In this document: piece after piece, positions 32,690-43,231 of the stretch
How positions within the stretch are numbered: position 1 is the stretch's first letter
Layout of the letters: every line of letters begins with the position of its first letter
From: Clostridia bacterium
GTDB lineage: Bacteria > Bacillota > Clostridia > UMGS1840 > HGM11507
NCBI GenBank assembly: GCA_017414505.1
Contig: JAFQLQ010000032.1
Location: 46,378-110,377 of the forward strand
Direction: 5' to 3'
DNA: 64,000 bases
Position numbers and translations under genes: made by a program
The notes under the pieces: generated by a model
Database searches by the model: none
What the model was told of the DNA's origin: nothing
Seen by the model: the letters and a program-made list of their open reading frames with translations, nothing else

Positions 32690-35548
32690 ATGAAACGACT
32701 TATATGTATGCTTATAGCAGTTTTAATGATTTGTTCTATTACTCCCTGCGTATTTGCAGAAACTGTTGAGGATTACATTTTTTATGAATTTGATTCTGCA
32801 GATAAAATTCATAAATGGGGTGCAAGCTGGAACGATTATTTCTTGTATTACACCGAAGAGGATGCAGCAAATTATCCGGACAGTTATAAGGAGAAAACCA
32901 TTAACTTTACTATTGATGGTGTTGGAACAACCTTATATGCAAAATACATTGTTACTGCCGATACAGAAATAACAAGAAACAATTGTGATTATTCTCTTAA
33001 ATGGGATAAAATCGGTAAAAAAGCAGCCGGAGGAGCTTATCGAGACAGTGATGAAACAAACAACAGAATAGAATCACACGGAAAAAAATGTTTATATGAT
33101 GACAGACTTTCGGTAAAACTATTAAGAACAAATATAGGCAATAAAAACACAGAATTCAATCCGGAAACTATGATGCAGAATAATACTCTTACTGCCGATG
33201 CAACTAAGTACGGATATGTTAACCTGTGGATGTATTCCAGTGCAGAAACAAACAGTAATTTTTATGTAGATTTGTATTTTTCACGAACATTAAATGCAAC
33301 ACTTGAGGATAAACTCAATTATCGTTCCTCTGTTATTCCGGATTGGACAGGATGGAAGCTGATATCAATTCCTGTGGAAAAATTCGATGCAAAAGCCGGC
33401 GATAAAACTTATCCTACTTACGTTAATAATGTAGGATTTTCAATAATTCAGGCAGAGGCAGATAAGCTTCCTTCAGGATACCATGTGAATTTTGATTCTA
33501 TGTGGCTGTCCCAGGAGCTGCCGGAAGGAGCAACTGATATCACAGACGGAGAAACTCCCGAAGAGTTTTCTGTTTTTGATATAGGTTCATCGGAAGACAA
33601 CAGTTTTTTAAAAAACTGGGCAAATTCCTGGAACCACGTAAACGGAGGACTTACCGCAACTACCCATACAAGCAGTTTTGTTTATGTGTGGGCGGCAGAA
33701 ACAGAAAAAGCAAGAAGCGGTAAAAATTATGCCCTAAGATGGGATAATATTGATAAAAACGGCCTTGCTCAGTCTCCCGGAGATTACTGGATTAATGAAA
33801 CATCAAAAAGAACCGTTGCAAGAAACGAATTAAAATGGGTTGGAACCAAAAATGCAAAGGCATGGGAGCTTGATTCCTACGGATATCTGAATCTGTGGGT
33901 ATATTCGGATAAGAAAACCAAAGACAAGGTTAAGCTTGCACTTACAAATTATACCGACGCTGAATCAAGAGTAGAAAAATACAACGTAAACATTCCTGTT
34001 GGTTGGGAAAACGAATGGATATTACTTTCAATTGCCAAAAATGAAATTTTAACAAAGGATGGAACTGCAAATCTTGAAACTAATCCGGATGAAGCAATAA
34101 ACTGTCTTTCATTTAAAATTTCAGAACCGTCGGCTGATACGGTACTGCTTTTTGACAGTATGTATTTCAGCAAGGAAAAGCCGGAAGGAGCAAAAACCAT
34201 TTCTGATATTACTCCTGAGCCGGAACCTGAACCGGAGCCTGAACCCACTCCTGACGAGGAGGAAGAAATCAGCAATGAATATATTATTGCCGATTTTACC
34301 GACGGAACGGATTATGGCTTTAAAAGTATAAGTGTAACCAATTACGAAGGATTTTCGGTAAGCGGAGGAATAGATTCAACTAAGTTTGAATTCCCAACCT
34401 ATAAGTGGGAAATGAGTAAAGCAGTTGCAACCGGTACAGCAACGCCGACTTCAAGATTCTATCTTAATAAGGATTACGACCTTTCTGCGTACAAGGATGG
34501 TTACCTTAATATGAGAATATACAGTACCGAAGCAACAGGAAAAAAATTTGTTGTAGTTTTTGGTGCTTCAGCACCCCGTAACACGGGTTCTGGAACAACC
34601 GACTACAGAACTTCAAGCGGAAGTGCAAATCTGACCATTGACTGGGTTGGCTGGAAAAATGTATCACTTAAGCTTGGCACAAAATCTAATTCTTCCGATG
34701 CTAATACATTAAGCCCTACTTACTACTCTGCCGAACCTGAAAAAGGATATTATTCTGATATAAAATCATTCCAGATGCAGAACGGTGGATATTATACTTA
34801 TGATACAGAAAGTCCGGCACAGACTCTCTATATAGAATCCATCTGGGTTGCTAAAGAACCTGCACTTGATGATGTTGTTGTAAGCGGATGGGAAAGCGAA
34901 AAGCTAATTACATCTGATATGGCAAAAACAGAGTACAGTGATGTTTCTGTTACCGATAATACTGTGTTTGCTGTTTGCAAAAACACTTTCAGCAATGCGG
35001 TTATGGCATCTAATGTTTCAGAAGGGCTTATTGAGGTAACGAAAAACGGTACACCTCTTACCGAGGGCTGGACAGCAAAAGCTTCAGGCACAAAAATAAA
35101 AATCACATTTGATAATAAACTGGATTTTGCAAGTAAATATGAAATTGTATTAAAAGCAGGCTTAAAGGCAAATCATGGAGCAACTCTTAAAGAGAATAAA
35201 ACGCTTATTTTAAATACACAAATCGAAGCTCCTGTTCTTGACAGTATAAATATATACGAGGGAACAGCTAAAATAGATGATTTATCCGCATATAACGGCG
35301 GAGAGCTAAAAATTGAAGCGAATGTTTCGGGTGTGAACGAAACTGCAAAGGCAATTTTTATAACCTGTGTTTATGATGGGGCTACAAACGAAATGCTTGC
35401 AATGTTTACAGATAATACCTGCGAAAACGGCAAATTTACAAATTCCGTTGCAGGTTATAACGACTTTAACGGAAAATACATCAACTGTTTTATGTGGAAC
35501 ACACTTGAGGGAATGCAGATTCTTTCAGGAAGTAAAATAATAAAATAA
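32690..35548 (+). CDS. Secreted multi-module carbohydrate-binding-like protein A
   Basis: No family is securely recognised. The 952-residue protein has a signal peptide (to about residue 23, ending CVFAE) and three related beta-rich modules at about 25-280, 290-510 and 545-735. Each has a core of the form GY(V/L)N(L/M)..YS followed by a W-x-GWK-like strand, as in jelly-roll carbohydrate-binding modules. A Glu-Pro repeat linker lies at about 510-530, an Ig-like SLH-protein-type domain at about 745-850 and a C-terminal domain with CFMWNTLEGMQ. No catalytic motif is seen. It is the tandem paralogue of the next gene. A role in binding the PL8 substrate outside the cell is inferred from modules and neighbours. 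Confidence 0.75.
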   Translation: MKRLICMLIAVLMICSITPCVFAETVEDYIFYEFDSADKIHKWGASWNDYFLYYTEEDAANYPDSYKEKTINFTIDGVGTTLYAKYIVTADTEITRNNCDYSLKWDKIGKKAAGGAYRDSDETNNRIESHGKKCLYDDRLSVKLLRTNIGNKNTEFNPETMMQNNTLTADATKYGYVNLWMYSSAETNSNFYVDLYFSRTLNATLEDKLNYRSSVIPDWTGWKLISIPVEKFDAKAGDKTYPTYVNNVGFSIIQAEADKLPSGYHVNFDSMWLSQELPEGATDITDGETPEEFSVFDIGSSEDNSFLKNWANSWNHVNGGLTATTHTSSFVYVWAAETEKARSGKNYALRWDNIDKNGLAQSPGDYWINETSKRTVARNELKWVGTKNAKAWELDSYGYLNLWVYSDKKTKDKVKLALTNYTDAESRVEKYNVNIPVGWENEWILLSIAKNEILTKDGTANLETNPDEAINCLSFKISEPSADTVLLFDSMYFSKEKPEGAKTISDITPEPEPEPEPEPTPDEEEEISNEYIIADFTDGTDYGFKSISVTNYEGFSVSGGIDSTKFEFPTYKWEMSKAVATGTATPTSRFYLNKDYDLSAYKDGYLNMRIYSTEATGKKFVVVFGASAPRNTGSGTTDYRTSSGSANLTIDWVGWKNVSLKLGTKSNSSDANTLSPTYYSAEPEKGYYSDIKSFQMQNGGYYTYDTESPAQTLYIESIWVAKEPALDDVVVSGWESEKLITSDMAKTEYSDVSVTDNTVFAVCKNTFSNAVMASNVSEGLIEVTKNGTPLTEGWTAKASGTKIKITFDNKLDFASKYEIVLKAGLKANHGATLKENKTLILNTQIEAPVLDSINIYEGTAKIDDLSAYNGGELKIEANVSGVNETAKAIFITCVYDGATNEMLAMFTDNTCENGKFTNSVAGYNDFNGKYINCFMWNTLEGMQILSGSKIIK

Positions 35549-35566
35549 AAACGGAGGTTTTCAAAA

Positions 35567-38302
35567 ATGAAAAAATTATTATGTGGGATGCTTGTATTGG
35601 CAATGCTTTTAACAATGATGCCCGCAGTGTATGCGACGGAAACAACAACCGTAGAGGATCATGTTTTTCATGAATTTACAAGTGCGGAGGATGTTCACAA
35701 ATGGGGCGCAAGCTGGAACGATACTTACCTGTATTACACAGCAGAGGATGCAGTAAACTATCCTGATAGCTATCGGGACAAAACTGTTAACTTTACTATT
35801 GATGGTACAGAAACAACTTTATACGCTAAGTATGTTGTTACTGCGGATACTAAAATAACAAGAAGCGGCTATGATTATTCATTGAAATGGGATAAAATTG
35901 GTAAAAAAGCAACAGATGGGGCATATCGTGACAGTGATGAAACAAATAACAGAATAGAATCTCACGGAAAACAAGGTTTGTACGATGACAGACTTTCTGT
36001 AAAATTATTAAGAGGAAATATAGGAAACAAAGATACGGAATTTAATCCGGAAACTATGATGCAGAATAACACTCCTGCTGTGGATATTTCAAAATACGGT
36101 TATGTTAATATGTGGATGTATTCAAGTGCAGTAGCAAGCAGCAGTTTATGTGTTGATTTGTATTTTTCAAGAACGTTAAATGCAACACTTGAGGATAAAC
36201 TCAACTACCGTGGTTATATTACTCCTGACTGGATTGGCTGGAAACTTGTATCTATTCCTGTAAAGAGCTTTGGTGCAAGAAACAGCGATGCAACCTATCC
36301 TACCTATGTTAACAATGTAGGATTTGCCATGACTCAGACAGAAGCTGATAAGCTTCCCGAAGGATATTATATCAACGTGAATAAAATCTGGGCTTCTTTG
36401 GAAAAACCTGCCGAAGCAGTAGTTTCCGAAAACGAAGAAACTTTAATGTTCTATAAAATGGATTCTGCCAGCAATGCTCACAAATGGGGAAATAACTATA
36501 ACCATGTAAGCGGTGTTTTCAAGGATGACGACTACTGTTCAGATATTACAGGACATGAAAAATCCGGCGACTATACATTTTTATTTAAAGCAGATAGTGT
36601 AAATACCTATGCAGGTAATAATTGTGCTCTTGTATGGGACAGAATTAACGAAACAGACAGTTATTACAACGATCCGGCTGCTACAGATTCTCATAAGAGA
36701 TCTGTTGCAAGAAATCAGCTTAACAGCCCGCGTGTTGTGGACGCTCCGGCAGTTGATTTAAACAATTATGACTATATAAACATAAGAGCCAATGTTCAGA
36801 ACAGCACACCGGATATGACTATTACTTCAACCAGCTGTAATTATTATACCAAAATTGCTGAGGACGGCACTAAATCTAAAGTTGAGGAAAACAGTGGTGT
36901 AACCGCAACAGCAAAGCTTGGTGCAAACGGCTGGCAGATTATAAAGCTTCCGATAACAGTAACAGGCAACGGTCTTGCTAACCGTCTGTTCTTAAAAGTT
37001 GCAGGAGCTACCTCCAACCTTGTAATTACAATTGACAGTATATGGTATTCCAAAGCAGAAGATTTAACAAACGGAGCTAAAACATATTTTGATTTTACAA
37101 CAGGAACAAATCAGGGATTCGCATCACAGCCTACAAACAGCTCAGGAGACTTTGTTTCAACTGCTGATGTTGATAAAACAACCTTCTCCTTCCCAACATA
37201 TAAATGGTATATGCCATATTCATCTTCCAGTTCAAACACAGGCAGAATTTACTGTAAAAAAGATATGGATTTAAGCGACTATGCAGATGGATACCTTAAT
37301 ATGTGGGTTTACAGCTCTGCTGCAACCAATAATAAATATGTAACTGTTCTTTCGGCAGAAAATACACCAAGAAATAACGGAACAAGCGGAAATGCCGATT
37401 ACAGAACCGCTAATGGAAATGCTCATCTGGTAGTTGACTGGGCAGGCTGGAAACTGGTAAGCTTCAAGCTTTCTACAAAATCTTCTGAATCAAATCTACC
37501 TTTAACACTTACTCCTACATATTACGGAACAATGTCCGGAACAACCGAAACAAACATTCCGAAAGCAGGATATTATTCCGATATAACTAAAGTTCAGTTT
37601 CAGTTAGGTGGATACGACACTTATTATAAAAAAGACTCAAATGGTAATTTATATGCAGATGAACAAACTCTCTGGATTGCAGATGTGTTCGCTACAAAAG
37701 AAAAACCTACTCAGAATCTGGTTGAATGGACAATACCTGAAACAATCGGTGTAAATGATGAAATTATTTTCAGACAGAATGCTTTTCCCGAGAAAAGTAT
37801 CGCATATGAAATAAGTGACGGAACTAATGTAATTAGCGAAACTGCATATTCTGTTGAAAATATTAACGGAATTGTTAAGATTAATTTTGTTGAGCCTCTT
37901 GCATACGGCAAAACATATACAATCAAAGCTCTTAACGGAACAACTGTTATAGGACAGAATAAATTTACAACCGAAGCGGCAGGCGAATTAACATATTCTG
38001 CACCTGTGCTTAAAACAAAATTTGCAACAGGCAATATAAAAGTAGGAGCAACTGTTAACAACAAAACAACCTCTACAGCACCTGCTTGTCTGATTATTGC
38101 TGTTTATGACAATGAAACAGGCGAATTACTGAATGTTGCTGTAAACGAAAAGGTTATAACAGCATACACGGAAACCGCTGAAATAGCAGAGATAATTGCA
38201 GTTGAAAACAGCGATACAAGCTATATTAAAGCTTTTGTATGGAATGGAATTGACGAAATGAAGCCGATTACGGATATTTTACAGTACCCTGAGGCTCAGT
38301 AA
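35567..38302 (+). CDS. Secreted multi-module carbohydrate-binding-like protein B
   Basis: A 911-residue tandem paralogue of the preceding protein. The first module is nearly the same (shared segments include HKWGASWND, SRTLNATLEDKLNYR and NPETMMQNN), while the second and third are more diverged (VDWAGWKLVSFKL in the third). The signal peptide ends near residue 23 (AVYAT). After the modules come an Ig-like segment and a C-terminal domain with IKAFVWNGIDEMKPI, related to a domain in the downstream lyase. There is no SLH domain or membrane anchor. Unequal conservation suggests duplication followed by specialisation of modules 2 and 3. Function as a glycan-binding protein is inferred. Confidence 0.75.
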   Translation: MKKLLCGMLVLAMLLTMMPAVYATETTTVEDHVFHEFTSAEDVHKWGASWNDTYLYYTAEDAVNYPDSYRDKTVNFTIDGTETTLYAKYVVTADTKITRSGYDYSLKWDKIGKKATDGAYRDSDETNNRIESHGKQGLYDDRLSVKLLRGNIGNKDTEFNPETMMQNNTPAVDISKYGYVNMWMYSSAVASSSLCVDLYFSRTLNATLEDKLNYRGYITPDWIGWKLVSIPVKSFGARNSDATYPTYVNNVGFAMTQTEADKLPEGYYINVNKIWASLEKPAEAVVSENEETLMFYKMDSASNAHKWGNNYNHVSGVFKDDDYCSDITGHEKSGDYTFLFKADSVNTYAGNNCALVWDRINETDSYYNDPAATDSHKRSVARNQLNSPRVVDAPAVDLNNYDYINIRANVQNSTPDMTITSTSCNYYTKIAEDGTKSKVEENSGVTATAKLGANGWQIIKLPITVTGNGLANRLFLKVAGATSNLVITIDSIWYSKAEDLTNGAKTYFDFTTGTNQGFASQPTNSSGDFVSTADVDKTTFSFPTYKWYMPYSSSSSNTGRIYCKKDMDLSDYADGYLNMWVYSSAATNNKYVTVLSAENTPRNNGTSGNADYRTANGNAHLVVDWAGWKLVSFKLSTKSSESNLPLTLTPTYYGTMSGTTETNIPKAGYYSDITKVQFQLGGYDTYYKKDSNGNLYADEQTLWIADVFATKEKPTQNLVEWTIPETIGVNDEIIFRQNAFPEKSIAYEISDGTNVISETAYSVENINGIVKINFVEPLAYGKTYTIKALNGTTVIGQNKFTTEAAGELTYSAPVLKTKFATGNIKVGATVNNKTTSTAPACLIIAVYDNETGELLNVAVNEKVITAYTETAEIAEIIAVENSDTSYIKAFVWNGIDEMKPITDILQYPEAQ

Positions 38303-38322
38303 AAACTTTTTGGAGGAGAACT

Positions 38323-41300
38323 ATGAAACTATTATTTAACAAAATTCTGGCGATAATATTAGCGGCTTCTATGCTTGCAATATTTCCTGCATATACGGCG
38401 GATGCCGAAAAAAGTGACCTTCTTATAAGCTCTGTGCGTTGCGACGGAAATCTTATAAGCATAAAGGGCAGAGCAGGTACTTCGCAGGATTTTGTAACTG
38501 TTAAGGTTCTTTCTCCTGAAAATAAAATTTCCTATATCAATCAGATTAAAGCACAGGAAAACGGCGAAATTTCAATTGAATATTCTTTCGGTAAAAACGC
38601 TATGCACGGCAGATACAATGTGTATCTGCTGTGCGGCAGCGAAAGTGCAGCATCCTTTTATACATATAGTGGTGCCGAAACGGAAACAGCTGTGAATGAA
38701 ACAGTAACCCTGTTTTATGATGAAAACGGGTACAAGCTTTCAAGTATTCCGTTAAACGGTGCAGTAATTGCCGATTACAACGGTGAAAAAGCAAAAAATG
38801 AAAGCAAGCTTATTTTAGCTCTTTATTCAGAGACTTCACAGCTTATTAATGTGGCAGAGGGAACTGTTTCTCAGCCGCCGGAGCTTAATGTAAAAAACGG
38901 AGCAGGAACTGTTCTTAAAGCTTTTGTTTACGAAAATAATGAAAATATAAAGCCTCTTGATGAAGTAAGCGAAATCTCTTATGGCGGAATTTTAAGAGAG
39001 GCAACAGCACTAAAAATTGATGAGCTTAAAGCAAAAGAAAGCTCTTTAACTTACAGTAAATTATATTCAGGAACTTCCGGATACTCGCTTAAATGGGATA
39101 TCGGACAGGATATATATATTTCTAAATATTTTGATACTGAAATTGCTGACGGAACCGCAGGTTCCAATGGTATTTACGGAAATTACAAGGATTTAAGTCC
39201 TTTTAATACCATAGAATTTAAACTTTATTCACCGGTGCAGACTAATTCAGGTTACATAATTTCAATCCGCACCAAGGGAGGAATAAATGGTACTTACAAT
39301 GGTATTATAGACTGGAAGGGATGGAAAACACTTTCTTTGAATTTTGACAGCGATTTTGTGCTTTCAAATGAGTGTTCCCCAAAAATAGCAGATGAAAACT
39401 ATACTTTTACACCGGAAAATGCGGTTGTCTGTTTACAGATTCCTGCTGAAAACAAGGTTAATTCTGAGGCAGAATTGTATTTTGATGATGTGAAGCTTAA
39501 ATATATATCACCACGCAGAGTAAATAAATATTCCGATGAGGATTTTATAAAAGCCAGAGAAAACTGGATAAAAAAATTAATTGGCACCGGTGATTATTCA
39601 GGCGCAACGGACAGTCAGATAATAAGTAAATTAAATGCCTTAAACACCAGTGCATATACTTATAAAAGTGCGCAGGAAATAATGAATAAATTCCCAAGAA
39701 CCTCAGACGGGGATAAAGGACTGCGCCTTAGCAATATTTATTCCGCAGTTGTAAAAATGGCAAAAGCGTATAACACAAAAGGTATTGCGGCGTATAAGGA
39801 TGATAATGTTAAAAAAGTAATCTTTGACACACTGGAAGCTTGTTATAACGATTCCGAGGGATATGGAGTTTATGTTATAAACGACATTGATGCTTCAACG
39901 GCATGGGGAAACTGGTGGTACTGGCAGATTGCTGTTCCCGGATTTCTAACTGATATTCTTATGCTGATGAAGGATGAAATGACAGAAGAAATGCTTTATA
40001 AATATATGGAGCCTATGGAAATTCTTGTTAAAGAAACGGTTGGTGTAGGTGCAAACCGCTTATGGACAGCTTATATAATGGTGGGGTGTGGAATTTTAAA
40101 ACACAACTATGAGCCTGTTTATAAAGCCCAGGCGGAGGTTGAAGGAGAATTTTTCTATCGTACCTCCGGCGAAGGAATTTACGCTGACGGATCTTTTATT
40201 CAACATGGCGGAGTTTCGTATAACTTCGGTTACGGACTCAATTTTTACAGTGAGTTTACACATCTTATAGATGTTCTTTCGGGCACAGCGTTCTCCTTTT
40301 TGGAATGGCAGGAGGCAAAGCTTCCCGAATGGGGAATTAATAACTTTATTCCTTTTGTTTACGAAAGTAAGGTTTCTGCACTTACAACGGGCAGAAATGT
40401 CACCAGGGGAAATTCGTTGTATAGCGGATGCGTTGATCTTGTAAAGTGCCTGCTGAGTGCAATTAATTATGCAGATGAAAATCAAAAAGCGATAATAACA
40501 GATTTTATTAAGAAAAATTCTGCGGTTAAAATAAAAAATGGGCTGGATTTCTATCACATAGAGGATTACAATAGTATATTGGAAGAAACCGGTACTCCCA
40601 CAGAAACAGGCAACAATGCTAAAATATTTGCGGCTATGGACAGAGCAGTATTCGAGCAGGACAAATTCCGTATGGAGCTTGCAATGTCCTCCAAACGTAT
40701 AAAACGTTACGAATCCATACTGTCAGAAAATACAAAAGGCTGGTATCATGGCGATGGTATGACCTATCTTTACACCGACAGCCTTGGAACGGCATTTGAT
40801 TCCGAATGGGTTTCAAATGCGGATATGCATAAAATTCCCGGAACAACAGAAACGGATGTGCCGAGAACTGCCGAGGTTTTCTCAAGCGGCGGAAACGACT
40901 TGCTTTTGCTGGCATATAACGATTATGCAGGCGGTGTGGCAATGGATAATTACGGTGTAAGCGCAATGCAGCACATTGCCTATAAAAATACTGAAAATAC
41001 AGAGTTATCAACGGTTACGGAAAATTTAGAAGCTAAAAAGGGCTATTTTGTTTTTGATGATGAAATTCTTTGCCTTGGAAGCGATATAAACCATAGCGGA
41101 GATTACAATGTTTACACATGGCTTGAAAACAGAAAAACAGACGAAACATTTTTCGTAAACGGAAACTCTGCAACAGAGGGCGAAACTGAAAACGTAAGCT
41201 CGGTTAACATTGGCAACAAGCTTGGATATTATTTCCCATACGGTGAAAAAATTAATTTCAGAAAAAATAACAGTTATCTCGAAGTCGGTTTGTCTCACGG

Positions 41301-41715
41301 AAGTAATTTTGAGGGTGGAAAATATGCCTATATCATACTTCCTGAAAAAAATGCGGCAGAAACTCAAAATTATGTAAGTGAAATTTCAATTTTACAAAAT
41401 GACGGCAAAATTCAGGCAGCCAAAAAAGGAAATATTCTTGAAGCAGTATTCTACGAACCGGGAATATGTGGAGATTTTGAGGTTTCAGAAGGAATAATTC
41501 TTATAGCCAAGGAAACCGATTCGGGCTCTTTAAAAATAGCGGTGTCCGATCCTACTCATAAGCTTGATTCGGCAGTTATAAGAATACATAAACCGTTAAC
41601 TGAAACGGTTTTAGCAGATAAAGAAACCAATGTTTTAATATCAGAAAATTCAACAGATATCAGAGTAGATTTTACAAATTCAAGAGGAAAGACATTTTAT
41701 GCAGAATTGAAATAA
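38323..41715 (+). CDS. Second secreted PL8-family polysaccharide lyase
   Basis: 1130 residues. Signal peptide to about residue 27; an Ig-like module at about 30-115 similar to the N-terminus of the following SLH protein; a C-terminal-type module with LKAFVYENNENIKPL at about 125-220; a jelly-roll module with IDWKGWKTLSLNF at about 230-390; then the PL8 toroid and beta domains. Predicted catalytic residues are the Asn in GANRLW, His628 and Tyr637 (QHGGVSYNFGYG) and Arg691 (TTGRNVTR), with the same 9 and 63 spacings as the first lyase. Unlike that lyase it has no F5/8C insertion. GGAGGAG precedes the ATG. Two different lyases in one operon suggest cleavage of different linkages or different decorations of one polymer. 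Confidence 0.9.
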   Translation: MKLLFNKILAIILAASMLAIFPAYTADAEKSDLLISSVRCDGNLISIKGRAGTSQDFVTVKVLSPENKISYINQIKAQENGEISIEYSFGKNAMHGRYNVYLLCGSESAASFYTYSGAETETAVNETVTLFYDENGYKLSSIPLNGAVIADYNGEKAKNESKLILALYSETSQLINVAEGTVSQPPELNVKNGAGTVLKAFVYENNENIKPLDEVSEISYGGILREATALKIDELKAKESSLTYSKLYSGTSGYSLKWDIGQDIYISKYFDTEIADGTAGSNGIYGNYKDLSPFNTIEFKLYSPVQTNSGYIISIRTKGGINGTYNGIIDWKGWKTLSLNFDSDFVLSNECSPKIADENYTFTPENAVVCLQIPAENKVNSEAELYFDDVKLKYISPRRVNKYSDEDFIKARENWIKKLIGTGDYSGATDSQIISKLNALNTSAYTYKSAQEIMNKFPRTSDGDKGLRLSNIYSAVVKMAKAYNTKGIAAYKDDNVKKVIFDTLEACYNDSEGYGVYVINDIDASTAWGNWWYWQIAVPGFLTDILMLMKDEMTEEMLYKYMEPMEILVKETVGVGANRLWTAYIMVGCGILKHNYEPVYKAQAEVEGEFFYRTSGEGIYADGSFIQHGGVSYNFGYGLNFYSEFTHLIDVLSGTAFSFLEWQEAKLPEWGINNFIPFVYESKVSALTTGRNVTRGNSLYSGCVDLVKCLLSAINYADENQKAIITDFIKKNSAVKIKNGLDFYHIEDYNSILEETGTPTETGNNAKIFAAMDRAVFEQDKFRMELAMSSKRIKRYESILSENTKGWYHGDGMTYLYTDSLGTAFDSEWVSNADMHKIPGTTETDVPRTAEVFSSGGNDLLLLAYNDYAGGVAMDNYGVSAMQHIAYKNTENTELSTVTENLEAKKGYFVFDDEILCLGSDINHSGDYNVYTWLENRKTDETFFVNGNSATEGETENVSSVNIGNKLGYYFPYGEKINFRKNNSYLEVGLSHGSNFEGGKYAYIILPEKNAAETQNYVSEISILQNDGKIQAAKKGNILEAVFYEPGICGDFEVSEGIILIAKETDSGSLKIAVSDPTHKLDSAVIRIHKPLTETVLADKETNVLISENSTDIRVDFTNSRGKTFYAELK

Positions 41716-41731
41716 AATGCGGAGGTTTATT

Positions 41732-43231
41732 ATGTATAGCAACAAAAAAAGCAAAAAAATAATTTCTGTGATGCTTACAGTATTTATGCTGTTCGGAGTT
41801 AACACTTTGGCGGCAAATTCGATAACCTTATCAGATCCTGTTGTTAATATTGATACCGTAAGTTTTACGGCAAACAGCGGTCAGGACGGAATAAGAGAAA
41901 TTGCAGTTCAGGCTTATCTTGAAGCTGATAACTCAAAAATTGCACATATTGCTCAGGTTGTTACCGATTCAAAAGGAAATATAAGCTACAGTTTTAAAAT
42001 TCCGGCAACATCTCCAACGGGGAAATACATTCTTCGTGCAGAAGCAAGGGGAAGCGAAAAAGCAGAGAAAAGCTTTGAATTTATAAGCATTGGCGATCAG
42101 AAAAAAATTCTTGACGCTGTTGCCGGTGATAAAAACTCCATAAAGCAGGTATTAAAACAGTTTAAGGAATTCCTTTTCCCGGGTGGCACAGATGCAGATG
42201 TTGAAAATGTTGCAACTATTCTTTATGAAAACAAAACACAGTTTACCTATACGGATGAAACTGTTACCGATGTATATAAAAAAGCTATTGAAAAAGCAAA
42301 TATGGCGGTTTCTGTAATGAAAGCGTTAAACGGCTCTTCGTATGCAAAGCTTGAAGAATTTTTCGGAACAAATAAGGAAATTCTGTTCGGAACTACCGGA
42401 TTATATGAAAAATACAGCAGTTTAAGCGAGGAAAGAAAAAATTATTTTGGTGCAAATTATCTTATTAATTTTACAAAAACCGTAGCAACATATTCAGATT
42501 TCAGAACAAAATTTGAAGAAAATTACAACGCCTATAATGGAATGGTAATTGTTCCTGTTCCACCGGCTGGCGCTTCCGGCGGTGGCGGAGGAGGTTCGTC
42601 CGGAGGAACAAGAATGGAGATTTCGGGAACAAGCTCGCCTGTTAATACTGTTTCCGGGGCAGATTCGCTTTTTAATGATTTAGGAAGCTCCGAATGGGCA
42701 AAGGAAAGTATTTACACTTTATATCAGAAAGGCGTAATTGCTAAAGCGGCAGATGGCAGATTCAGACCGGAGGATTCAGTAACCCGTGAGGAATTTGTAA
42801 AAATGCTTGTAACCGCACTTAATTTCAGTCAGTCTGAGGTAACCGCAGATTTTTCGGATGTTCCGGCAGATTCGTGGTATGCTCCTTATGTAAGAACAGC
42901 ACATTCTAACGGAATTGTTTCAGGATATTCGGATAATACGTTTGGTTCCGGAAGATATATTACAAGAGAAGAGCTTGCCACTATGGCACACCGTGCTCTT
43001 TTAAAAGCAGGCGTAACACCGGCTTCGGGCAAGGCGGAAGCCTTTGCCGATGCAAAAGACATAGCAGATTATGCCAATGAAGCGGTTTATGCACTTAAGG
43101 TTGCCAATATTATAAACGGCAGCGGAAACAATATGTTTTTGCCTAAAAATAATACAACAAGAGCCGAAGCTGCTAAAATTACAGCAGGTCTTTTAAAGGC
43201 TTTTGAAAACGCAGGAGGTGACGTTCAGTAA
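41732..43231 (+). CDS. Secreted SLH protein with N-terminal Ig-like module
   Basis: About 499 residues: signal peptide (ending VNTLAA), an Ig-like module at about 30-125 resembling the N-terminal module of the PL8 lyase just upstream (shared pattern of I-A-x-I-Q, G-N/E-I-S, Y-S-F and G-K/R-Y), a helical region at about 130-270, a Gly/Ser linker (GGGGGGSSGG) and three SLH domains at about 308-360, 367-420 and 435-490. The start at 41732 is chosen because GCGGAGG is correctly placed; the earlier in-frame ATG at 41717 is part of the same leader. It overlaps the next gene by 1 base. It is probably a wall-bound member of the glycan-degrading surface machinery. Confidence 0.85.
   Translation: MYSNKKSKKIISVMLTVFMLFGVNTLAANSITLSDPVVNIDTVSFTANSGQDGIREIAVQAYLEADNSKIAHIAQVVTDSKGNISYSFKIPATSPTGKYILRAEARGSEKAEKSFEFISIGDQKKILDAVAGDKNSIKQVLKQFKEFLFPGGTDADVENVATILYENKTQFTYTDETVTDVYKKAIEKANMAVSVMKALNGSSYAKLEEFFGTNKEILFGTTGLYEKYSSLSEERKNYFGANYLINFTKTVATYSDFRTKFEENYNAYNGMVIVPVPPAGASGGGGGGSSGGTRMEISGTSSPVNTVSGADSLFNDLGSSEWAKESIYTLYQKGVIAKAADGRFRPEDSVTREEFVKMLVTALNFSQSEVTADFSDVPADSWYAPYVRTAHSNGIVSGYSDNTFGSGRYITREELATMAHRALLKAGVTPASGKAEAFADAKDIADYANEAVYALKVANIINGSGNNMFLPKNNTTRAEAAKITAGLLKAFENAGGDVQ

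Noticed and set aside
32690..38302. Frameshifted lyase fragments
   Set aside because: The two large ORFs have their own signal peptides, ribosome binding sites and complete module series, so they are intact genes rather than pieces of a broken PL8 gene.
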